Notes: a model not told the origin generated them from the letters alone. A stretch of 64,000 nucleotides of DNA from Phytophthora sp. 'mugwort' (GCA_033558025.1 JAUCEF010000014.1:2666001-2730000), one strand, 5' to 3'; counted from the first letter of the stretch, positions 1 to 12,477 are shown. Numbers and translations: made by a program.

Positions 1-664
1 ACAATATTTAAGCATCTGACAGCAGCCGGACTGCAAACACAAAGCGCCATACCCGTCAGCCTGCGAGCAACAGTGCTGTCGGCTTGAACGCGGAAGAAGT
101 CAAACAAACTGATTCCTTGAGATTCGTTGCAGAGCCGGGACTTTGGTGCTTGGATTTGTCCCCAACGCTTGGGCCCAAGCACCAGGCAAGAGGCTACGTA
201 CACAGTCAATAAAAAGGCTATCTACAATGAAACCAAGTATGTAATAAATTTACCTCATTTTCCAAAACGGATGACATCGCGGGGGTTTGCTTTGCTTCGC
301 TGCGCTCCTGCGAGGAAAAGATTCTAAGTTCGGCCCGCTACAGTGCTCGGCGCTGGGCCCGCCTTCGCAAATACCGCGCGGGTTTGCTACAGCTACGCGA
401 CCTCGCAACCGCTCGCCTCCGATTTTGTTTTCACCCCCTCTCAAAAAATTGTGTACGAAGCTACTCTCCAAGCACCAGTGCTCTACGCTTTTTTACATAG
501 TTACGCGCGGCGTGGCTGGTTTCTGGGACGCTTGGGCACGTGGACGCGCGGGTGACGGTGGTTAAACCAGCTGAAGATGGACGCCCGCTCTCTTTGCTCC
601 CACCCCGTCCAGCGGATTCCAGCGGATTTCGGCGGTTGTCTCGTGGTTTGCAGGGATACACGTG
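1..664. other. 5' flank of pyruvate kinase copy 1, no gene recognised
   Basis: Only short overlapping open frames occur here and none resembles a known protein. It is the upstream region of the first pyruvate kinase gene and shares no long match with the upstream regions of the other five copies; a single 15-base match near 139 is within chance for a window this size. Confidence 0.5.
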
Positions 665-679
665 TCATTCTGCATTTGC
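665..679 (+). promoter_or_regulatory. oomycete Inr + FPR core promoter of PK1
   Basis: TCATTCTGCATTTGC lies 48 bases before the ATG at 727. TCATTC matches the oomycete initiator and CATTTGC the adjoining flanking promoter element. All six kinase copies have an equivalent block at similar spacing, which supports transcription start here and a short 5' UTR. Confidence 0.75.
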
Positions 680-726
680 TCAAGAACTACCTAAGCAACT
701 TCCTCACACCAACTTCTTAGACCATC

Positions 727-2238
727 ATGTCTGCCGCTCTTTCATTGAACCTGCAGAGCGCGGACTGCATTAAGGCCAACGTCGAGGGCGTGCAGCGCAA
801 GACCAAGATCTTCTGTACGCTAGGCCCTGCCTGCTGGTCTGAGGAGGGTCTGCTGGAGCTGGTCGATGCCGGCATGAACGTGGCCCGCTTCAACTTCTCG
901 CACGGCGACCACGCGAGCCACCTGGCCTGTCTGAACCGCCTGCGCGCCGCGCTGGCCAAGCGTCCCAACAAGAACGTGGCCATCATGCTGGACACTAAGG
1001 GTCCCGAAATCCGTACGGGTTTCCTCAAGAACCACGACAAGGTGACGATCCAGAAGGACTCGCTCATCGAGCTAACGACGGACTACGAGTTCCTCGGCGA
1101 CGAGACCAAGATCGCGTGCTCGTACCCGCAGCTGCCGCAGTCCGTGAAGGTCGGTGGGGCAGTGCTGGTGGCCGATGGCTCGCTCGTGCTGACGGTGACC
1201 AAGGTGAACGCGAACGGCATCATCGCTCGCGCCAACAACACGGCCGTTCTGGGCGAGCGTAAGAACATGAACCTTCCCGGATGCAAGGTGCTGCTGCCGA
1301 CTCTGACGGAGAAGGACGAGGACGACCTGGTGAACTTCGGTCTGGTGCACGGCATCGACTACATCGCCGCGTCGTTCGTGCGCACGGGCCAGGACCTTGA
1401 CAACATCCGTAAGGTGCTTGGTCCCCGTGGCCGCGGCATCAAGATCATCTCGAAGATCGAGTCGCACGAGGGCATGGAGAACTTCGACGAGATCCTGGCC
1501 AAGACGGACGGCATCATGGTTGCTCGTGGTGACCTGGGCATGGAGATCCCGCCTGAGACGGTGTTCCTTGCGCAAAAGATGATGATCCGCAAGGCGAACC
1601 TGGCTGGTAAGCCCGTGGTGACTGCCACGCAGATGCTGGAGTCGATGATCAAGGCCCCTCGTCCGACCCGCGCGGAGTGCACGGATGTGGCCAACGCTGT
1701 GCTTGACGGCACGGATGCCGTGATGCTTTCGGGCGAGAGCGCCAATGGCGACTACCCGAAGCAGGCTGTGGAGGTGATGGCTGCGACGTGCCTGCAGGCT
1801 GAGACTGCCATCCAGTACAACGACGTGTATCAGTCGCTGCGCAATGCCGTGCTGGAGGTGAACGGTCCGATGCAGACGGCAGAGGCCGTTGCTTCGTCAG
1901 CTGTGAAGACGGCCATTGACATCAACGCGAAGATGCTGGTGGTTCTGACGGAGACGGGCAACACTGCCCGCCTCGTTGCCAAGTACCGCCCGCAGATGCC
2001 GGTGCTAGTGCTGACTGCTCTGGAGCAGACTGCTCGCCAGACGGAGGGCTTCGTGAAGGGTGTCGTGTCTCGCTGTGTGGGTTCGATGATCGGCACGGAC
2101 TCGATCCTGTACCGCGCCACGGAGACCGGCAAGGGACTGGGCTGGCTGAAGTCGGGTGATGCCGTCGTTGCTGTGCACGGCATCACGGAGGCCAAGTCTG
2201 GTTCGACGAACCTGCTGAAGGTCCTGTACGTGGAGTAA
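727..2238 (+). CDS. pyruvate kinase, copy 1 (PK1)
   Basis: Pyruvate kinase (503 aa) transfers phosphate from phosphoenolpyruvate to ADP, the last step of glycolysis, normally in the cytosol. Seen: NFSHG (56-60), LDTKGPEIRTG (88-98), the active-site block with catalytic Lys243 and metal ligands Glu245 and Asp269 (ISKIESHEGM, VARGDLGMEIP), ATQMLESM around Thr301, and the C-terminal phosphate loop TETGNTAR (408-415). Glu94 after KGP is the residue typical of K+-dependent enzymes. Length is normal and there is no intron. The start follows the core promoter at 665-679 and is shared by all copies. PK1 differs from the array copies at Ser11, Asp13, Val46 and Gly470 (Asn, Asn, Ile, Glu in the others). 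The similarity begins only about 18 bases before ATG and ends at the stop, so its flanks are unrelated to the array. Confidence 0.97.
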   Translation: MSAALSLNLQSADCIKANVEGVQRKTKIFCTLGPACWSEEGLLELVDAGMNVARFNFSHGDHASHLACLNRLRAALAKRPNKNVAIMLDTKGPEIRTGFLKNHDKVTIQKDSLIELTTDYEFLGDETKIACSYPQLPQSVKVGGAVLVADGSLVLTVTKVNANGIIARANNTAVLGERKNMNLPGCKVLLPTLTEKDEDDLVNFGLVHGIDYIAASFVRTGQDLDNIRKVLGPRGRGIKIISKIESHEGMENFDEILAKTDGIMVARGDLGMEIPPETVFLAQKMMIRKANLAGKPVVTATQMLESMIKAPRPTRAECTDVANAVLDGTDAVMLSGESANGDYPKQAVEVMAATCLQAETAIQYNDVYQSLRNAVLEVNGPMQTAEAVASSAVKTAIDINAKMLVVLTETGNTARLVAKYRPQMPVLVLTALEQTARQTEGFVKGVVSRCVGSMIGTDSILYRATETGKGLGWLKSGDAVVAVHGITEAKSGSTNLLKVLYVE

Positions 2239-3450
2239 ATTTATTAGTATTACATTAGTGGTCGTTTAGTCATTTAGTAACCCAATCACGGATGAATCTA
2301 ATGAATTGTGTAGCGATTTGTAAAGAACTCTGTGATATATCCCTCAATAAGAATCCTTATTTGAATGTACCCTCAACAGAAATGAATACATTACTATCAG
2401 TTCACAAACCTAAATAGTTATACCCTCTTACACTTATACTACAGTACGTAATATGCAGAATACAAAATCGAAAAAAAATCAATATCGGGTGCTTAATTAT
2501 TATAAAAGTCAATTTTGTGCAGGACTGGACATCTTCTGCTTGCTTCCTGCCTAAGTCATCTCGCACTTCCCACTGCGTCTCGCGGACAGACCTTCCCGAC
2601 TTGCCCGTTGAAGCAGCGCGGAAGAGAGGCTTGGCGATCCACTTGAGGTGATCCTTTGTCTTTAATCTCGAACTCGACATCAGAGTGAGCTAGTCCGGCT
2701 CCACGCCCTCCGCCATATCCATATGCTCGTAGCGCTCTCATACCGCAGAAGTCATCATCGGTAGGCTCGTCTATCGTGTTCTCCTCTGACGGATTGAAAG
2801 GCCCATCACGGCCTGTGGATGCGCGAAAACATGGAGGCCGAAGCTACAAGTACCAAATGAGTGGTACTACCGGCTGTTCCACTATTCCGGTACACCCTGA
2901 CCGAGGAATACCCCTAAAGAGGGATAAAATAGTGGTTCCCCGACTCTTTGGTAGCGAGGGGATCATTTGATACCCATGTTGGCAACTTGCCAATGGCAAG
3001 ATGTCAACGGTTGCAAGCCTCAATTTGGCGAGGGCAAATGCCTGTGTTACATTGTTAATGAGATATTCAAAGGCCCATCTTTTATGCGAACGCAACAAAG
3101 AAGTGCGCGTCTACAGTAAGCAGCATTTCATTACAAACGCGCGCCGCCACGTCACTCAACCCTACCCTAACTAATCCCTATGCAAGCTAATATTTGTATC
3201 GTATCCTGTCTATAATTATATTATATCACATTGAGTCGGTATTTGTACGAGTAATGATATCTCCGTGTATGTAAATACATTGCTACTAATAGTACAAGTA
3301 GACACACACTAATTTCAGAAATATTTTGCTTTTGAATCGGTCTATTCGTATCATTAATTGCTCAGAAAACACTCACCTATTACTACCAACCCGGCTCATA
3401 CAGTATTACTTTATCTGTGCTATTTTTTTAAGTCCGGTGGAATGGTCGTC
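2239..3450. other. 3' flank of PK1 and unassigned DNA
   Basis: AT-rich sequence right after the stop is probably 3' UTR. On the minus strand, about 2560-2800, frames with an acidic stretch (SEENTIDEPTDDDF) followed by a basic stretch read like the tail of a decayed protein, but I do not recognise it. The rest, to the point where Helitron coding begins, shows no gene. I could not find the 5' TC end of the following Helitron here. Confidence 0.3.
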
Positions 3451-3454
3451 GATT

Positions 3455-6015
3455 GCTCAAGATCGACCTGACATCGTCGCGAGGGTGTGGCAGCAAAAGC
3501 TGGGTGTTCTCTTGGCGGATAAATGCGGGCGCCCTTGACCACATTCTTGCTCGGATTTACGTCGCCAATAGCGGGGTCTTCCACACGCCCACGCCCTAAT
3601 CATCCTGGCGGATGAGGACAAGCCGCGCACCCGAGAAATTATTGACAAGTTAGTGTGTGCGGAGCTGCCTGACGCTGAAGCAAACCCAGCGCCTTTCGAA
3701 ACGGCAATGACATGCATGATGCATGGTCCATGTGGTGCAGCGAATCCAACGGTCCCTTGTATGAAGGATGGAAAGTGCACAAATGGATACTCCAAGCTAT
3801 TAGTGGAGGTTACTCGGTCGGACCGAGATGGTTACCCAATGTACAGACGATGGCGTCGCCTGGGCGGAGCTCTCAAGTTCAAAACGAAATAGTACAGTGG
3901 GTGGTGCCCTACAACCCGTATCTTTGGAAAAGGAGACTGCCACATCAACGTAGAAGTGTACACGGCGATCATGGCGGTCAAATACCTGAACAAGTACGTC
4001 TACAAGGGATCCGACAAGGCGGTGATAACCGTGGAAACCCTTGCGGAGAGGAAATCAGGCAATGGGTAGAGCCGAACGAGATCCTTCGGTTCTTAAACGC
4101 AAGTACATGTCTCCAATGGAAGTGCGTATGCGGCTCCTTGACTACCCCGTCGAGGGGAAACCCCATGCTATTGTTCAGCTTACGGTGCACTTGGAAGAGG
4201 ATCAAGTGATCACGTTCCATCCGGGCGACGACCCAGCCCGAGTGCTTACTCGCGGTAGACGCACTATGCTAACCGCGTTTTTAATTATGCGCAAGTGAAG
4301 CACTGGAAGACCAAAAGACAATCGTCTACCCGAAGGCGCCCAAGTTGTTTCGCTGGGGCGCCAAAGAAAGCTATGTGTGCGCCGTGAAAGTATTAAGCAG
4401 CCTTCGGACGGATGATCCATGTTTCGCCAAGGGATATAGAGAGGTTCTACATACGCTTGCTGCTGTGCCATCGCAAGGGCCCTAAATCCATTAATAATCT
4501 ACGCAAGGTGAACTTAATCGTTTGCGAAACATATCGCGAAGCGATATGTTTGAGATATCTTGAAAATGACGCGGAATGGGCTGTCCGCATGAATGCCAAC
4601 CGCCACATTTGAGATGCCATACCAGCTTCGCCGACTATTCGCGACCATGTCAGTGTATGCCCGGAAGCTATGGGACGGTTGCGAAGTCTCTGAACTCCCG
4701 AGAGACTCGCCATTAAGTATCGCACCTGGGAAGGTCAAGCGAAAGATGATATGATCAAGTACCATATGCTGAAGAGCCTGTATGACTTGCTACAAGTTAG
4801 CGGGTATACCGTTGCCGATTTTCCTCTGCGGCAGCTTCACGAGTTCTCGGCGTTGATGTTGACCTCGCTGCTACAAAACAAGCTCATTCTCCGCGAGACT
4901 GAGGACTACAACCACTCCGCGCTTCAAGACATCGTCGGCCGAGAAGACCAACTGAATGCATGCCAACAAGTGATCTATAAGGAAGTCATAGAGGCTGTTG
5001 ATACCCCAAGATTGGCAACAAGCTGTTCTCATCGATGGACCCGGTGGCGCTGAAAAGGCTACGCTGCTAAGACACATCCTTGCTAAAATGCGTATGTCCG
5101 GGAAAATTATCATTGCGGTGGATTCGGGTGGAATTGCGTCTTTGCTGCTGATGGGTGGTCGCACAGCACACTCTACATTCAAGATTCCCTTGAAGTTGAA
5201 CGAAACCCCCACATGCTCGATCTATAAGCAGTCCCACTTGAAAGAACTAATCAAGATGGACAGCTTGATCATCTGTGGCGAAGCTCCAATGAAGCACTGG
5301 CATGAGGTTGATGCCTCCGATCGATCATTGCGGATAGTGAGGACGAGCTATTCGAAGGCAAATTATTGGTCCTATCGGATGATTTCCTCCAAATTCTCCC
5401 TGAGGTTGTTCGCGGAACCCCTCCCCCCGCAAACGTCGACGCGTGCCTAAAGTAATCTGAGCTCCGGCCACATTTTCGTCCGGTCCATCTGACGGAGAAC
5501 ACACGCGTGCGGCCCGCTGCGAACGCAATCACTACCAAGGAGTTTTGTTTGCACTTTCCGAGTTCTGCTTCGAGTCGGAGAAGGAAGACACAACGTCAAT
5601 CTGTCGCGTGGTCACGACTCATCAAGATTCCGACCGATCAATTTGATCGACAATCACTAGTCAATCTCCACGTTGTACATGCCATCATCATGACAGGCGA
5701 GCGTCAAGGCAGAACGTGTTCATCCCGCGGATTGTGTTCATCACTGACGGGGGGCGCGCGCGAGTTCCCGTTTCGCCTACGATGTAAGCACTTTCCGGTG
5801 CAACCAGCCTTCGCCATGACTATTAATAAAGCGCAAGTCAGACGGTGCTGAATCTGGGGCTCTACCTATCGACCACGGACAGCTGTACTTGGCGTTGTCA
5901 AGAGTGTCAGCACGATCGACACTCAAGGAGCGCATCAAGTATCCGGAGCTGGAGGAAGCCGATGGAGCTTTCACACCTAATAGTCTACAGATAGATATTC
6001 GACTGAATATTAGAG
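3455..6015 (+). pseudogene. Helitron Rep/helicase remnant A
   Basis: Broken rolling-circle transposase-helicase. In shifting frames it reads in family order: DRPDIVARVWQQKL; the HUH nuclease motif as HAHALIILADEDK (from 3584, both His intact); MHGPCGA and CMKDGKC (about 3719-3780); VVPYNPYL; KYLNKYVYKGSDKAV; RFYIRLLLCHRKGP (4440-4485). The PIF1-type helicase follows: the Walker A loop is DGPGGAEKATLL (5034-5069) where the family has GTGKT, and Walker B reads IICGEAPM where the family has an Asp before Glu. The end has QPAFAMTINKAQ (5801-5836) and HGQLYLALSRVSA. The first part of Rep is absent, there are many frameshifts and both Walker motifs are damaged, so it is inactive. It belongs to the element whose 3' end is probably CTAG at 6213-6216. 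Confidence 0.88.
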
Positions 6016-6216
6016 GTAGGCACTGCGTAATTTGATTTTACTAATACATATGTTTCTTATTCATAGCGTATCGCATCTTATAACTTTTAAATACCTAACC
6101 ATCATCAGTCCCCGCCGAGCGAAGCGAATGTGGGGGGCATGGGCTGTAGTGAATCGAGCTGGAACAGCGAGCGCCATGTGTTGGGACCAGCACACCATCA
6201 CCGTGCGCTCTGCTAG

Positions 6217-6698
6217 TCCTACATCAGTTCTAGCTTCCCGTCTGTCACAATCCTGCCTGGCCGCCCGCACCTCTCTTTAGCCATTGCTTGGGTTGGGTTT
6301 TGGTACTGGTACCCACACATAGAATCGAATTCTACTATCTTTTCGGACTCGAAAAACTATGCCTGAAATAGCAAAATAAAACCCTTTCTCATTGACCAAA
6401 ATCCACGTGATTTTTTAAATGCTGCCGAGCGCAGCGAGATGGCCTCCTATTGGCTCAAACTGTATATTGCTGCCGAGCGAAGCGAGGGTGGTCTCCCTAC
6501 GCGATATGAGTAGTGCAGCGAGCTGGAACAGCGAGCGGAACGGATTGCAACCAAAATAGGAGTAGTGCAGCGAGCTGGAACAGCGAGCGGAACGGGATAC
6601 GACCGAGATAGGAGTAGTGAAGCGAGCTGGAACAGCGAGCGGAACGGAATAGGACACAAGAAACACAAACTGCCCGCAAAGGGGCGGCGCTCGGTTAG
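6217..6698 (+). mobile_element. non-autonomous Helitron, 482 bp
   Basis: Begins TCCTACATCAG immediately after CTAG (6213-6216) of the preceding element and ends GGTTAG at 6698 (canonical ends are CTAG, so one change). Before the end is a GC hairpin (TGCCCGC AAA GGGGCGG region, 6671-6687). Inside are repeats of the type GCGAGCTGGAACAGCGAGCG (for example 6517, 6571, 6623). There is no coding capacity; the ends match the neighbouring Helitrons. Confidence 0.72.
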
Positions 6699-7075
6699 TC
6701 TATACATCAATTGGAGTTTCCCCTCTGGCCGTGTGCCTGTCTGTCACACTTTCTGCCTGGCCGCCTGCACCTCCTTCCGGAATGGTTTGGCTTCGCTTTT
6801 GGTACCGGTACTGACCCATATAATTGATTCCCACTATCCTTCGAAATTGAACACTATGCCTGAAATTGCAAAATGGCCATGGCGCTTACTTAAAACCTCT
6901 TCGCATTGGTCGAAATGACTCCCCTCCTCATAGGCTAAATTCGACGACATTCTCGAAATACTCTCATTTATATGTATTAAGTCGCGGCGTAGCGAAGCGA
7001 GGAAGCGAGCGAAGGGCGCTGCGCGTAGGGAAACCCACAGGAAGTAAGCGACACAGTAGATATTGCTACTTGTAG

Positions 7076-8819
7076 CTGCATATATATTTTAAAATAGTAT
7101 ATATTATTACATACATGACGGTTGAAGGAGCGTCTGTTGGCAGCACAGGTACCTTCGGACAGTCGATGCCCTACTGTGTGTTAGAGGAGGAGAACCGGAG
7201 CTATGCATCCTGTCATATAGCTATCACTGCGCGGAAGGATGGGTAGTCTGTGACGGCAACACCCAAGCGGCCTAGCGAGCCCCGAGAGGAGCCCATTCCC
7301 TGTCGAGTGTGTTAAACACAGCCAGGACGGCCCCTCGAAGCAAACGTAACAGTAGGGCCATATTTCGCTTCTTTCTGCCATAACGAAAAATCCCGAGGTG
7401 CGATTTTCTACCCCCGGGGGCACAATTCCATGCTCATAGGACGATAAGGATACTGCAGCTGCAGCTGGCCCTGACGCCGTTTAAGACTTAACCCCGCCGC
7501 AAATTGATCTTCGAAGCCGCAGCCCTGAGGCGCCTATGTTCACCAGCCGGTGGCATGGAAAGTCTCTTTGGTATTGGAGGTAGTGAGGCAGATCCATGCG
7601 GCGAGAAGAGCCGGCGTTGTCGGGTTTCCCGCCTTGCCCCCAGACAGCAGCCTGATTTGGGACTGGCACTTGGATCGAAAGGTTCATAGTTGCTTCTGTG
7701 TCCGCTGCGGGGTGCATGCGGACAGCCACGGGGCCCCAACCTGGGGTCCGGGCCGGGTTGCTGAGACCAGTAACTTGAGGGCTTATGGCATAGCTCTTGC
7801 TTTATGCAACTGGGACCTTTAATTTCAGCGATGAGACAATGAAAAGTTTCTGCTGCGGTATTTGGAACTGCTGACCGCGTGTTTTTTTTGCAGCTACGTA
7901 TGTCTAACGCGTCATCTAACTTTGTCACGTGTTCGCAGGCAGCAATCCAGAGAGAAAGCGGACCCGCGAAGGGAGTTAGAGAGCGTTGTGCGGGAATGAG
8001 CGTGTCAATGCAACCCCTGCTGCTCCAGAGGAATCCACCGCAAAGAAGATCCGCCAAGTAAGACGAAACAACAGGAAATACAACTTAAACAAGACCTCGA
8101 AAGCTATGAAGGAAACAGGGTGAGCGGTACCGATGTGCCATCGTCGAACTCGAGAGTCGAACAGACACGCAACCTGGAAATACCGTCGGAGGACGACAGT
8201 AGGGATCCCGATCTGGTGCTTAGCAGCATCTCCAACGCGACACTGAGCGACAAGCCAACCGAGAGCTGCCATTTCAGGATCACAGCAAGAACAATCGAGC
8301 GAGAGACGCCGAAAGACCCGAGCACGACGCGACAACTCGTCATCACCTGGAAGAGAACGCGCGCGGCCGAGAGACCCAGAACGGCGGCGCGCCAGTAGGG
8401 CTCGGCGCTCGGAGTAGGAAAGGAACGTCGAGCGGGAGCGCAACCGACCATGTCAAGATAAATCCCGTGCGAATAAAACTGAAGCGGAGTGGGAGACGGA
8501 GCGAGAGCGGGACCGACAGCGCCGAGAGGAGTCGCGTGCGGATCGGACGCAAGAGGTGCAGGAGGCTGATCACGTACGCGACCGTTTGCGGCACGAGGTA
8601 GAGCGAGGACATCGAACAGAATAGGAGGTGAATGCCGATCGGGAGCTTGGCGAGTACGCCGCGCTAGAGCGCGACGCTCTCTGCAACCATCAAGACGTCG
8701 AGGTTTCTATGGTTACCGGACCACATGTACTCGATGGACGCCATAGGCTACCTGCGACTACGTTTGCGACCGCTGCACCGCCTAAAATGACCTGGCGAAA
8801 AAATGGTGCTACTGGAAGG
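7076..8819. other. 5' non-coding part of Helitron B
   Basis: No protein recognised. The tract holds short GC-rich frames on both strands. A plus-strand frame at 8120-8398 rich in Arg, Thr and Asp, followed by Arg-rich frames, may be the decayed basic N-terminal tail of the Rep protein that starts to be recognisable near 8820. A second mobile insertion at about 7150-7830 is possible but has no visible ends. Confidence 0.3.
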
Positions 8820-11800
8820 GACGGTCAAGTTTCCACTTCTGTCGCCTGCGCCACCCAGCCTTTTGCAGCTATATGGGGACCCAGAGTTCCGGCGCCGCAT
8901 ACGTGCGTACAACCAGGCTTTCGCCTTCACCTCCATTGGCGGATCGTGCAGCGACCGGAGCACGTTCAAGGATGCGAACCAAGACGCCAGTGCGGCTGGT
9001 CATCAGAAAGACTGTACATGTACCGGATCCGCGAAGCCATGGGTCACTGTATCGGCTCCTTACTTCCTTACACGGATCCTACATGCGCCAACCAGGGGAA
9101 CCCAAGGTGGAGCAGATCTACATCGTGGGCCCAGACACGCAGCAGCGCGCAGAGCGCCGTGAAGGGATTTTCAGCGAGCTAAACCGCGTAGCGTTGAGTG
9201 ACATCAAGGCGATGATAACTGAGCAAAACGCGTTCGCGCAGCAGCTCCTCAAAAAGATTCGTGAGCACCGCGCTAACGGCAGGGACGTTGTCGATGTTAG
9301 GTTGCTCCTACATGAGGAATGTTCGCAGCCTGGTACGTACAACTTGCCTACTGTCTCCGAAGTTGGGGTATTACTCTAATGGAAGACGGAACCTCGACAA
9401 ACCGCGCGATATTTACTCTACGCAAAAGATCACACGTCTTTCGAGACACATGCATCGTATAATCCTTTTTAATACCCATTATTTCTTCCGTACGGAGAGG
9501 TCGGGGGGACGTTCACTGGCACATACGATGGCGATATAGTACGAAGGAACAAGGGCGAAATGTCCTTCGAGAACATGCCGCCTATCGATTATACGATGAT
9601 CAGCCCGTGGTAATTGGCAAGCGTGTGGTATTGCCTTCTGCACACTCGAGCACCTCGCATGCCATGTATAATCGTACTAAGGCCATGCGTATTGTCCGAG
9701 CGTACGGCAAATCATACATGTTTTTACAATGGTGTGCAACCCCGAGCGGAGGAAAAGATTCCCGCCACAAATCAACCACTCAGGACGAATCGGGCATTAT
9801 GGCGCGGGTGCGGCAGCAAAAGCCTCTGCGTTGTTGAAGGACCTGAATGAAGGTGTTTTATGTCGCGTCCTAGCTCGGATCTACGTCGGAGAGTTCCATA
9901 AATGCGCATATATTGGTCGTATTGGCGGACGAAGACAAGTCACGAACCAGAGAGATGATCGATAAATTGATATCTGCGGAAATTCCCGACATGGAAGCAA
10001 ACCCGCAGCTCTTCGAGACGGAATGACGTGCATGATGCATGGTCCGTGCGGGTCGGCGCATTCAATGTCGCCATGCGTGAAGGATGGGAAATGTAACAAA
10101 GGATGACCCAAGCCATTCGCCGACGTTACACAGGGTGGTGAAGACTACCCCCGTTAGCAGAAGAAGGCGTCGCCTGGACCAGGTTCTCTGATTTAAAGAG
10201 AAAAAATACGACAACGCGACGGCGAACAAGCGGGCTATTCCTTACAACTCGTACCTATCACAGAAGTACAACTGTCACATTAACGAGAAAGTGTGTACGG
10301 CGATCACAGCAGTGAAATATCTGTACAAAACGTGTACAATGGTTCCGACATGGCGGTCATTACGATTGAAGCGTACGCGGAGGGGGTTCGTTTGCAAAGG
10401 GAGCCCAATAATATCCTTCGGTACCTTAAGGCGAGGTATATATCGCCGGTGGTGACCTGCATGAAACTCCTTGACTACTCCATGCAAGGGAAAACACACG
10501 CCATTACAACGCTGACGATTCGTCTGGATGGCGCACAAATGGTGACGTTCGGTCCAGCGATGACCCGGAGTGTCGTCATTCGAAGGCAACACGTGGCGCT
10601 GACCAGATTTTTCGAGTTGTGCGGGGCGAGATACCCGAAAATAAAGTAGCAAACGTATGCTATACCAAGATATTCCGCAGAAATTTTGCCGGGAAGCCCG
10701 GTCGAAGCGATGGACCCGCCGCAAAAGTATCAAGCCGCTCTTGGTTGCATAGTGCATGTGCCTCTGATCGACGTTGAGCTCTTCTACTTGCGCGTCCTGC
10801 TTGCCACAGAAAGGGACCGACGCCGTTCGAAAATCGGCGGACCGTCGATGGGGTGCTTCACGACATGTATCCGAGGCTGCCTTACGGGCCGGATATCTAG
10901 AGGACGATGCGGGCTGGGTGGCATGTGTGCGAGAAGTGGCTGCATTCCAAAGCCATTCCAGCTTCGTCAACACTTTTCGGCAATATTAGTATACGCCCAG
11001 GTGGGCGAAATTCACCGGCTGTGGGGTCAGTCTATGGGGACCTTTTGGAGCACTACGCACGCATGTGCTGCGACTTGCTGCCAAAGGAGAAGGCTGATGA
11101 ATCAAGTTTAAACCTATACACCTTCAACGAACTGTTGGTAGTTGGTGGATCGGGTTTGGACCGCTATCGTGAGCTTCCTCAACCGAGGGACTTTCCAATG
11201 CTGCTGGAGCGGTCCCAACTACAGAACAATCTTATTCGTCGCGAATTACAGGACTATGACGCAATGCCCTTCAGTATGTCGTCAACCAGGCAGACCAGCT
11301 CAACGACGACCAACCCGATAGCTCCAGTCAAATATGGATGCAGTTGAGGCTCTGTCTCCCTCCAGCAAGCTCAACTTCATTGATGGACCGAGAGGCACAG
11401 GATAGTCTACGCCCTTGAAACACATTCTCGCAATAGTACGGGTATCGGGTATTCGTTCTGTTAAGGGATTTTCGGCAGATTCTTTCGGTGGTAGTAGGAG
11501 GAACTCCTGCTGAAACGATCGACGCGTGTCCGAAGTCCTCTACGCTGTGGCTTCACTTTCGGCAGGTTCGGCTTACTGAGAAGATGCGAAATCTCGGCCA
11601 CGGAGCTGGCAGCCTTTGCAGAGTACCTTCTTGAAGTTGGAGAGGGCATACACCATGTCAACCCGCTTTTAGGGAGAGACTATTTAAAAATTCCTAGAGA
11701 TGTGCTGGTCGAAAGCCCAGTTGATGAAAACGAAGCAGCCGAGGAGATCCGACCCGGCGCCATATCGAAGGGGCTCAATAGGATCATCGATACGATATAT

Positions 11801-12477
11801 GTTGACATCGGCAACCCTGAAACTGCTGCTGGTGCATTGTTTTCAGCCGTACGATTCTGACGACAACGAACATTAGTGCAACTTATCAACGAGGCTGTGG
11901 CGGCACGTTTGGACGGGAATTCCCACTAGTACTTTCCAACGACTCCGTCATGGGTGACAACGAAGGGAAATTATTCAAACCAGAAGTGCTGCACTCCGTC
12001 AATATCAACGGAATCCCTCTTCACAACCTAACACTGAAAAGGCGCCCCCATCATGATGATGCGAACCCTGAATCCGGACTTGGGATTGTGCAGCGGAACA
12101 CGTCCCCAGGTTGTCGATATCAAGACCCACGTGATCCACGAGAGAATTATGACTGGTGAGTACCAATGCGAGGACGTACTGATCCCGAGGATTGTCTTGA
12201 TCAATGACGACAACGCACGCGACTTTTCGCTCCGTTTGCGCCGTACAGAGTTTCCAATCCAGCCTGCTTTTGCGATGACGATTAGCAAAGCTCAATGTCA
12301 GACGGTCGAGAACCTCGGGCTGTATTTTTCGCCACATTGCTTTCCCACGGGCAGCTTTATGTGACTGACTCGCGGTCCAAGTTCAAGACGTTGATTGGGT
12401 ATCCAGATCTGGTGGAAGAGGGCGGAATGTACACCATCAACAACATCCTGTACATACAGATATTCGAGACAGCATGA
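8820..12477 (+). pseudogene. Helitron Rep/helicase remnant B
   Basis: Second, longer Rep/helicase relic. Order seen in shifting frames: GDPEFRRRIRAYNQAFAFTS (8876-8935), LLPYTDP, QIYIVGPDTQQRAERREGIF, KRVVLPSAHSS (9619-9651), MARVRQQK (9799-9822), the HUH region where the first His is lost (NAHILVVLADEDK from 9901), MHGPCGSAH and CVKDGKCNKG (10036-10101), RYISPVVTCMKLLDY, YLEDDAGWVACV, then the helicase with Walker A altered to DGPRGTG followed by a stop (11382-11405). The final block has QPAFAMTISKAQ (12261-12296) and ends EGGMYTINNILYIQIFET before TGA. Sequence between about 9380 and 9540 is out of order or lost. It is diverged from remnant A, so the two are separate old insertions rather than a recent duplication. 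Confidence 0.87.

Noticed and set aside
138..156. 15-base match between the PK1 upstream region and array spacers (ACTTTGGTGCTTGGA)
   Set aside because: The match does not extend on either side and such a length is expected by chance in a window of this size.
1072..1575. Long antisense open frames (167, 128, 116 aa and others) inside every pyruvate kinase gene
   Set aside because: They mirror the GC-rich kinase codons on the opposite strand, recur with each copy and match no protein style of their own.
6415..6710. Several overlapping minus-strand frames with repeated RSLFQLAALL phrases
   Set aside because: They are translations of the GCGAGCTGGAACAGCGAGCG subterminal repeats of the short Helitrons.
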